A stretch of DNA of 64,000 nucleotides from CAVROT01 sp963722905 (GTDB lineage Bacteria > Pseudomonadota > Alphaproteobacteria > Rhodobacterales > Rhodobacteraceae): the NCBI GenBank assembly GCA_963722905.1, contig CAVROT010000002.1, forward strand, positions 1-64,000, read 5' to 3'. This document shows positions 57,081 to 64,000 of the stretch, piece by piece. Every line of letters starts with the position of its first letter. Within the stretch, counting starts at the first letter, position 1. Made by a program: the position numbers and the translations under genes. The notes beneath the pieces were generated by a model, which searched no databases, was not told where the DNA came from, and worked only from the letters and a program-made list of their open reading frames with translations.

Positions 57081-58805
57081 TCACTCGGTGCGGTACCAGT
57101 CGGCCGCGTTCCACAGCTCGCTGTCCCAGTCGGACATCTGCACGCCGCCAAGGGTGTTGGCGTGGGCCGAGACGCCGCCGCGGTGGACAAGCGGGATGAT
57201 CGAGTAGGACTGGATGATCATGTCGTTCATCCGCTTGGCCAGTTCGCCGCGCTGCTCCAGATCCGCCGTCACGCGCATTTCTGCCACCAGCTCGTCATAG
57301 GCCGGATCGCAGAAGCGCTGGATGTTGGCGCCCTGCCACTGGGTGTCGGGCGTCGGGATGTCCGAGCAGAGCCAGTTCGCCATGTACGCCTCGGGATCCA
57401 CGCCCGAGAAGTTGTTGGTGTACATCTCGACGTCGGCATAGAACTTCTGGAACGTGTCGGGGCTGCTGGGATCGCCGCCGAAGAAGATGCTGGCGTCGAT
57501 GTTGCGCAGCTCCACCTCGACCCCGAGGTCGTTCCACGCCTGCTTGATGATGGCCTGCGCGTCCTGGCGCACGGCGTTGGTCGAGGTCTGATAGAGCACG
57601 CTCAGACGCTGACCGTCCTTCTCGCGGATGCCGTCGCTGCCCGGAACCCAGCCCGCCTCGTCCAGCATGGCCTTCGCGCCCTCGACGTCCACCGTAAGGC
57701 AGCCGTCGTTCGCGGTCGATGCATAGGCCTCGGGTGCGGGCAGGACGTTGCAGGTCGCCTTGCCGCCGGCGCCGTAACCGATGTCGACCAGCAGCTGCCG
57801 GTCGATGACCATCGACATGGCCTGCGTCACGGCGCTGTCCGTCAGGAAGGGGTGCGCGTTCTCACCGTCCATGTAGACCGAGCGGTCGTCGCCCAGCGAC
57901 GGGTCGGGGTTGGTCTGGTTCATGTGCAGACGCTCGACCGAGGTGCCGAAGGCGGTGACGACGGTGCCCAGTCCCTTGGCTTCCATGTCGGCCAGTACGG
58001 TGGGGTCGATCTGGAGGTTCCACGCATAGTCGTATTCGCCGGTTTCCAGTACCGACCGCGCCGCCGCCGCCGCATCGCCGCCGCCCTTGAAGTTCACGGA
58101 TGCGAAGGCGGGCTTGCCCTCTTCGCGGTAATTCTCGTTCGCCGACAGGGTGATGACGTCGTTGGGCCGGAACTCGTCCACCACGAAGGGGCCGGTGCCG
58201 ATGGGGCCGAAGTTGGCATCGGTGCACTCGGGCGCCTTGGCGCCGGTGCAGTCGGCGAACTGGGCCTTCTGGATGATGGGCGACTCCGACCCGACGAACG
58301 CCGTGTAGGGAAACGGCTTTGGCGAAGAGAACGTGACCTTGACGGTCTGCGGATCGACCGCCTCGACCGATTCCACGCCGTCGAAATAGCTGACCTGCGC
58401 GCAGCCGCCCTCGGGATTGGTGCAGTACTCGTAGGTGAAGACGACGTCCTCGGCGGTGAAGTCGGTGCCGTCGGACCACTTTAGGCCGGGCTTGAGGTTG
58501 TAGGTGATGGAGGTCTGGTCCTCGGCCAGGCCGCCGTTCTCGACGGTGGGCACCTCGGTCACGAGGGCCGGCACCATCTCGCCGTTGGCGTCGAACTTGA
58601 TCAGCGGCTCGATGACCAGGCTGGCGCTTTCGACTTCCTTGGTTCCGCCCGAAAGGAACGGGTTCAGCGTGGACGGCGCCTGCCAGTAGATGATGTTGAG
58701 CTGGCCGTCGCGGCCCCGCTCTCCCTCGTGGGCGGCGGCGAAGGCGCCGGCGGGTGCGATGGCGGCGGTGGCGACCGCTCCCATCAGGATTGTCTTGAGT
58801 TTCAT
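57081..58805 (-). CDS. dppA: Peptide ABC transporter substrate-binding protein (DppA/OppA type)
   Basis: The 574-residue periplasmic protein begins with a signal peptide (MKLKTILMGAVATAAIAPAG, cleavage near AFAAAH) and belongs to solute-binding family 5. Landmarks are YWQAPSTLNPFLSGGTKEVE, YNLKPGLKWSDGTDFTAEDV, PIGTGPFVVDEFRPNDVITL and AVTQAMSMVIDRQLLVDIGY. It captures peptides or similar solutes for DppBC. It lies 34 nt after dppF, in the middle of the operon rather than first. Confidence 0.94.
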   Translation of the reverse strand: MKLKTILMGAVATAAIAPAGAFAAAHEGERGRDGQLNIIYWQAPSTLNPFLSGGTKEVESASLVIEPLIKFDANGEMVPALVTEVPTVENGGLAEDQTSITYNLKPGLKWSDGTDFTAEDVVFTYEYCTNPEGGCAQVSYFDGVESVEAVDPQTVKVTFSSPKPFPYTAFVGSESPIIQKAQFADCTGAKAPECTDANFGPIGTGPFVVDEFRPNDVITLSANENYREEGKPAFASVNFKGGGDAAAAARSVLETGEYDYAWNLQIDPTVLADMEAKGLGTVVTAFGTSVERLHMNQTNPDPSLGDDRSVYMDGENAHPFLTDSAVTQAMSMVIDRQLLVDIGYGAGGKATCNVLPAPEAYASTANDGCLTVDVEGAKAMLDEAGWVPGSDGIREKDGQRLSVLYQTSTNAVRQDAQAIIKQAWNDLGVEVELRNIDASIFFGGDPSSPDTFQKFYADVEMYTNNFSGVDPEAYMANWLCSDIPTPDTQWQGANIQRFCDPAYDELVAEMRVTADLEQRGELAKRMNDMIIQSYSIIPLVHRGGVSAHANTLGGVQMSDWDSELWNAADWYRTE

Positions 58806-58839
58806 GGAGTTCTCCCTCTGTGGTCTTCGTACGTCGGTT

Positions 58840-59880
<1,041 letters not shown>

Positions 59881-59949
59881 CTCGACCAGGGCGCGTTCGT
59901 CGCGGTCGCCCGGCGCGGCGTCGCGCGGTGCGGCGTCGGGTGGGCGGCG

Positions 59950-60984
59950 TCAAGCATAGCGCGGCGCCTCGCGGTCGTAGTCCCAGAAGCAGGCGGCGTC
60001 GTGGCCCGGGCCGACGGGGAAACGGGGCGGATTGGCCCGGTCGCAGCGGTCGAACCGATGGGCGCAGCGGTCGCGGAACGGACAGGCAGCGGGCGGCGCG
60101 CCAAGGATCGGCGGCTGTCCCTCGATCACCTCCAGCTTGGGCGCCCGCTGCCCGCCGACCGACGGCACGGTGCGCAGCAGCGCGCGGGTGTAGGGGTGGC
60201 GGGGATTCTTGAAAAGCTCGCGCACCGGGGCCTGTTCGACGATCTGGCCGGCGTACATGACCATGACGCGGTCGGCGATGCCGGCGATGACGCCCAGATC
60301 GTGGGTGATCCAGACGATGGCCATCCCCAGCTTGGTGCGCAGCTCCTTGACCAGCTCGAGGATCTGCGCCTGGATCGTCACGTCCAGCGCCGTCGTCGGT
60401 TCGTCCGCGATCAGCACCTCGGGGTCGCAGGCCAGGGCGATGGCGATCATCACCCGCTGGCGCATCCCGCCCGAGAACTGATGCGGATAGTCGTTCAGCC
60501 GCGCGGCGGGCGCCGGGATGCCGACCAGCGCCAGCAGCTCGGCCGCGCGCGCGCGGGCCGCGCGGCCGCCGAGGCCCATGTGCTTCTTCAGCGGCTCGCA
60601 TATCTGCATGCCGACGGTGAAGACCGGGTTGAGCGACGTCATCGGATCCTGGAAGACGAAGCCGATGCGCTTGCCCCGGATGCCGCGCAACGCGCCATCG
60701 TCGGCGCGCAGCAGGTCGCGGCCGCCGAAATGCACCTCGCCCGCGCGGATCTCGGCCGGGGGCGAGGGGAGCAGGCCCAGCAGAGACATCATCGTCACCG
60801 ACTTGCCCGATCCGCTTTCGCCGACCACGCCCAGAAGCTCGCCCGGCGCCAGATCGAAGCTGACCGAGTTCACCGCGTGCACCTCGCCGCCGCGGGTGCG
60901 AAAGACGGTCTGCAGGCCGCGGACGTCCAGGACGGGGGCCGCGCGGGCCGGGGCGTTTGTCGCGGTCGTGGCCCCGTCGGGCAT
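59950..60984 (-). CDS. dppD: Peptide ABC transporter ATP-binding protein (DppD type)
   Basis: This 344-residue ATPase is the first gene of the operon. It has Walker A LGVVGESGSGKSVTMMSLLG, Q-loop GFVFQDPMTSLNPVFT, signature HQFSGGMRQRVMIAIAL, Walker B EVLIADEPTTALDVTIQAQI and the C-terminal CPFRDRCAHRFDRCD cluster of the oligopeptide class. The start is set at ATG 60984 because AGGAG lies exactly 6 nt upstream (60995-60991). The upstream ATG at 61002 has no such site. It is divergent from the M20 deacetylase gene. Confidence 0.93.
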   Translation of the reverse strand: MPDGATTATNAPARAAPVLDVRGLQTVFRTRGGEVHAVNSVSFDLAPGELLGVVGESGSGKSVTMMSLLGLLPSPPAEIRAGEVHFGGRDLLRADDGALRGIRGKRIGFVFQDPMTSLNPVFTVGMQICEPLKKHMGLGGRAARARAAELLALVGIPAPAARLNDYPHQFSGGMRQRVMIAIALACDPEVLIADEPTTALDVTIQAQILELVKELRTKLGMAIVWITHDLGVIAGIADRVMVMYAGQIVEQAPVRELFKNPRHPYTRALLRTVPSVGGQRAPKLEVIEGQPPILGAPPAACPFRDRCAHRFDRCDRANPPRFPVGPGHDAACFWDYDREAPRYA

Positions 60985-61183
60985 CGGCAGCTCCTGGATC
61001 ATGGCCGGTCCCGCCCTTCAAACAGGCGGGATCCATGAACCCTTAACCAAACCGGATCATGCGGCAACAGCTAATCGGGGTGACGATGCGGCGCTTTTGA
61101 GCGGCTGCGCAAAGAAACGGCAGCCCTATTGACCTTCGCCCGGGGCGGGACCACCGTCGGTTCGACATCGGAGGGTGGGGGGC

Positions 61184-62347
61184 ATGGGCAGGACACTGGG
61201 CGCTCGCGAAATACTGGATAGGCTCGTCGCCTTTCCCACCGTCAGCCGCGACAGCAACCTCGACCTCATCGACTGGGTCGATGAGTATCTGGCGGGCCAC
61301 GGCGTCGCGTCGCGCCGGGTCTACGACGACACCGGGACGAAGGCGGCGCTCTATGCCAACGTCGGTCCCGAGGTCGAGGGCGGCGTCGTCCTGTCGGGCC
61401 ATACCGACGTCGTGCCGGTGGACGGCCAGGACTGGTCCACGGACCCATGGACGGTGACCGAAAAGGACGGACGGCTCTACGGGCGCGGCACCTGCGACAT
61501 GAAAGGGTTCGATGCGCTGGCCCTTGCCGCCGTGCCGCTGGCGCTGGAACGCGGGGTGCGCCGCCCGCTGCAGATCGCGTTCAGCTACGACGAGGAGGTC
61601 GGATGCGTCGGCGCGCCGCCCATGATCGACGACATGGTGCGCCACCTGCCGCGCGCGGCCGCCGCGATCATCGGCGAGCCGTCGATGATGAAGGCGGTGA
61701 CAGGCCACAAGGGCGGCAGCGGCTACAAGACCCACGTGCGGGGCTACGAGGTGCACTCCTCTCTGATCCATGAGGGCGTCAGCGCGATCATGTTCGCCGC
61801 CCCGCTGATCGACTGGGGCAACGAGATGAACGCGAGGGAGGCGGCGCGCACGCCCTCGGCGCTGGCCGCGGGCTTCGTCCCGCCCTACACGACCTGCCAC
61901 GTCGGCACGATTCAAGGCGGCACCGCGCATAACATCACCGCCAAGGACTGCCGCTTCGCGATGTCCTTCCGTGTCGTCCCTGGCGAGGATCCGGCCGACT
62001 GGCGCGACGCCTATGTCGACCGCGTGCGCGAGGTCGAGGCGCGGATGCAGGCGATCCGCCCCGAGACGTCGATAGACCTGGACCTCTACTTCGACGTGCC
62101 CGCTCTGGAGCCGGAAAAGGGCGGCGCGGCCGAAAGCCTCGTGCGCCAGATCACCGGCGACAACGGCACCCACGTCGTCAGCTTTGGCACCGAGGCGGGC
62201 CAGTTCCAGCAGCGCGGCTACTCGGCCGTGGTCTGCGGGCCGGGCGACATCGCGCAGGCGCACCAGCCCGACGAATACATCGACGCCGCCCAGTTCGCCG
62301 AGGGCGAAGCCTTCCTCGCCCGCGTGGTCGACGGACTGTGCCGCTAG
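61184..62347 (+). CDS. argE: M20 family deacetylase, acetylornithine deacetylase type (ArgE-like)
   Basis: The 387-residue metallopeptidase-fold enzyme hydrolyses N-acyl amino acids. It has GGVVLSGHTDVVPVDGQDWS (first metal His/Asp), LYGRGTCDMKGFDALALA (bridging Asp), FSYDEEVGCVGAPPMIDDM (catalytic Glu pair), AAIIGEPSMMKAVTGHKGGS and the C-terminal VVCGPGDIAQAHQPDEYID (last His). GGAGG precedes the ATG. It is divergent from the peptide ABC operon, so it may act on imported peptides or acyl amino acids as well as in arginine synthesis. The symbol is by similarity. Confidence 0.88.
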   Translation: MGRTLGAREILDRLVAFPTVSRDSNLDLIDWVDEYLAGHGVASRRVYDDTGTKAALYANVGPEVEGGVVLSGHTDVVPVDGQDWSTDPWTVTEKDGRLYGRGTCDMKGFDALALAAVPLALERGVRRPLQIAFSYDEEVGCVGAPPMIDDMVRHLPRAAAAIIGEPSMMKAVTGHKGGSGYKTHVRGYEVHSSLIHEGVSAIMFAAPLIDWGNEMNAREAARTPSALAAGFVPPYTTCHVGTIQGGTAHNITAKDCRFAMSFRVVPGEDPADWRDAYVDRVREVEARMQAIRPETSIDLDLYFDVPALEPEKGGAAESLVRQITGDNGTHVVSFGTEAGQFQQRGYSAVVCGPGDIAQAHQPDEYIDAAQFAEGEAFLARVVDGLCR

Positions 62348-63702
62348 ACGCCACCCCACCGGACGGCCCGCCGTCGTCGATGGCGGGTGCAGAACACCGT
62401 GCCCCGCCGCCCCGTCAGGCCGACATGGTGGTGATCGGCGGCGGGGTCGTGGGGGTCATGACCGCCTGGTTCGCCGCCCGCGCCGGCCAGCGTGTCGTCC
62501 TGCTGGAGAAGGGGCGCATCGCGGGCGAGCAGTCGGCGCGCAACTGGGGCTGGATCCGCCAGCAGGGCCGCGACCCGGACGAGCTGCCGCTGGTGATCGA
62601 GGCGAACCGCATATGGCGCGGCCTCCAGGCCGAGACGAACGAGGATCTGGGCCTGCGCCAGTCCGGCACCTGCTATCTGACGACGGCGCCCTCGGATGCC
62701 GCGCGTTACGAGGCGTGGATGGCGCACGGGCGCGCCCATGGCCTCGACACGCGGATGCTGACGGCGGCACAGATCGGCGACCTGATGCCCGGTCTGGTGC
62801 ACGGGGCGAAGGGCGCTCTCTGGACACCGTCGGATCTGCGGGCCGAACCATGGGTCGCGGTGCCGGCGCTGGCCCGCGCCGCCGCCCGCGCGGGCGTCAG
62901 TGTCCACGAAGGCTGCGCCGTGCGCCGGCTGGACGTCACGAACGGTGCCGTAACCGGCGTCGTGACCGAGGCAGGACGCACAGACGCGCCACGCGTGGTG
63001 CTGGCGGGCGGCGCCTGGTCCTCGCTGTTCCTGCGGGAGCATGGCATCGACATCCCGCAGCTGTCGGTGCTGGCCTCCGTCGCCGCCACCGAGCCGCTGC
63101 CGGCGGTCTTCGAGGGCTGCGCGGCGGACGCCGACTTCGCCTTCCGCCGCCGCGCCGATGGTGGCTACTCAATCGCTCCGTCGGGCGCGCATGACAACTA
63201 CATAGGGCCCGACGCCTTCCGCCACCTGCGTCGCTACGCACACCAGTTGCCGGCCGAGATCCGCACCTCCGGCTTCCGCCTCGCCGCGCCGGCCGGTTGG
63301 CCGGACGCATGGGGCACGCCGCGCCGCTGGTCCGGGGACGAGGCCTCGCCGTTCGAGAGGATGCGCATCCTCGATCCCCCGCCCAACCGCCGCCGCCTGG
63401 CCGAGGTCGCGCGCCGTTTCGCCGCCGCCTTTCCGCAGTTGGGACCGGTGCGCCTGCGCCGGACGTGGGCCGGGATGATCGACACGCTGCCCGACATCGT
63501 GCCCGTCATCGACCGTGCCGCGTCTCTGCGGGGCCTGGTGATCGCCACCGGCCTCTCGGGCCATGGCTTCGGCATCGGACCGGGCGTCGGGCGGGTCGCT
63601 GCCGACCTCGCCATGGACCGCGATCCCGGCCACGACCTGACGCGGTTCCGCCTTGCCCGGTTCTCGGACGGGACGCGGCTCCGGCCCGGCCCGCATCTCT
63701 GA
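62338..63702 (+). CDS. FAD-dependent amine/D-amino-acid oxidase family protein
   Basis: The protein is a DAO-fold flavoenzyme. The FAD motif is MVVIGGGVVGVMTAWFAARA near residues 30-49, then LLEKGRIAGEQSARNWGWIR, RVVLAGGAWSSLFLREHGID, and the C-terminal GLVIATGLSGHGFGIGPGVG. The likely substrate is an amino or N-methylated amino compound, not identifiable from sequence. The start is GTG 62338 (overlapping the M20 stop by 10 nt) or ATG 62380, giving 454 or 440 residues. It is distantly related to soxB in this window. Confidence 0.87.
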   Translation: MPLDATPPDGPPSSMAGAEHRAPPPRQADMVVIGGGVVGVMTAWFAARAGQRVVLLEKGRIAGEQSARNWGWIRQQGRDPDELPLVIEANRIWRGLQAETNEDLGLRQSGTCYLTTAPSDAARYEAWMAHGRAHGLDTRMLTAAQIGDLMPGLVHGAKGALWTPSDLRAEPWVAVPALARAAARAGVSVHEGCAVRRLDVTNGAVTGVVTEAGRTDAPRVVLAGGAWSSLFLREHGIDIPQLSVLASVAATEPLPAVFEGCAADADFAFRRRADGGYSIAPSGAHDNYIGPDAFRHLRRYAHQLPAEIRTSGFRLAAPAGWPDAWGTPRRWSGDEASPFERMRILDPPPNRRRLAEVARRFAAAFPQLGPVRLRRTWAGMIDTLPDIVPVIDRAASLRGLVIATGLSGHGFGIGPGVGRVAADLAMDRDPGHDLTRFRLARFSDGTRLRPGPHL

Positions 63703-63736
63703 CCCGCCACCCATCCGCGCCCCGAAAGGACACGCC

Positions 63737-64000
63737 ATGCCCGTCAAGAACCGTTTTGCCGAACTCCTGCCCGAGATCACCGAATGGCGGCGCGATCTGC
63801 ATCGCAATCCGGAGATCCTCTTCGAGACGCACCGCACGTCGGGCGTCGTTGCCGACAAGCTGCGGGAGTTCGGCTGCGACGAGGTCGTGACCGGCATCGG
63901 CCGCACCGGCGTCGTCGGGCTGATCAAGGGACGTCCCGGCCCGCGCACCATCGGGCTGCGCGCCGATATGGACGCGCTGCCCATCAACGAGGCGACGGGC
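63737..64000 (+). CDS. M20 family amidohydrolase, N-terminal part (cut by window edge)
   Basis: The first 88 residues are visible: MPVKNRFAELLPEITEWRRD with LHRNPEILFETHRTS and GLRADMDALPINEATG. This is the N-terminus of the hippurate hydrolase/IAA-amino acid hydrolase branch of M20, where the Asp in GLRADMDALP is a conserved landmark. AAGGA lies 7 nt before the ATG. It is 34 nt after the oxidase gene and probably co-transcribed with it. The metal ligands further on are outside the window. Confidence 0.9.
   Translation, partial: MPVKNRFAELLPEITEWRRDLHRNPEILFETHRTSGVVADKLREFGCDEVVTGIGRTGVVGLIKGRPGPRTIGLRADMDALPINEATG

Overview
The window is 64 kb of high-GC DNA that reads as chromosome from an alphaproteobacterium of the Rhodobacteraceae (Rhodobacter/Roseobacter group). 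The basis is the encoded proteins: CckA hybrid kinase next to recA-alaS, B12-dependent NrdJ, a duplicated cold-shock protein, CcmI, and heterotetrameric sarcosine oxidase. It is supported by an alphaproteobacterial LexA box (GAAC-N7-GAAC) before recA and by intergenic elements of a kind I know as common in this family. Nearly everything is core metabolism. I see no prophage, IS element, CRISPR array or secretion locus.

Layout. 1-2733 (minus): sarcosine oxidase operon soxB - 51-aa membrane ORF - soxD - soxA (runs off the edge). 3010-6224: ccmI, ruvX, a DUF1289 gene and dusA. 6964-15132 (plus): rsmB, cckA, recA, alaS and a DUF1330 gene. 15215-21570 (minus): typA, an MscS channel, an SMR pump, xanthine phosphoribosyltransferase, a LysE exporter, an unrecognised 267-aa gene, and fabI. 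21679-29952 (plus): pdxH, double cold-shock protein, DUF192 protein, tRNA-Pro(UGG), nrdJ, and an iron-type ABC permease. 30171-33505 (minus): a TRAP transporter. 33710-36008 (plus): HpaI-type aldolase and guaB. 36009-38839: gene-poor stretches, ftsB, a lower-GC HNH-type gene and tRNA-Tyr. 39058-44943: rlmB, a YHS protein, a CoA-binding protein and the his cluster (hisB-hisH-hisA-hisF-hisE with a DUF302 gene inside). 45166-54487 (plus): pyruvate dehydrogenase operon aceE-aceF-lpd, a Met-rich phasin-like gene, and transhydrogenase pntA-pntB. 54682-60984 (minus): dipeptide ABC operon dppD-dppF-dppA-dppB-dppC. 61184-64000 (plus): an M20 deacetylase, a FAD amine oxidase and a second M20 hydrolase (cut by the edge).

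How the genes work together. Two regions handle N-methyl/amino compounds and peptides: sarcosine oxidase on the left, and on the right peptide uptake followed by M20 hydrolases and an amine oxidase. The PDH-pnt block links acetyl-CoA production (NADH) to the proton-driven transhydrogenase (NADPH). A phasin-like gene between them hints at storage of acetyl-CoA as polyhydroxyalkanoate. cckA and recA stand side by side, with a CtrA-like site before cckA and a LexA box before recA.

The most notable anomalies are small and local. pntA carries a +1 frameshift within GGG at 52680-52682. dppF has lost a normal start codon in a way that one extra C in a CCC run would repair. A CoA-binding protein seems to start at ATA (40532). 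Three phased TAACG repeats lie upstream of nrdJ. A 51-aa membrane ORF sits inside the sarcosine oxidase operon. I do not see a clear new multi-gene system. The best unexplained genes are the 267-aa gene between fabI and lysE and the lower-GC HNH gene beside tRNA-Tyr.
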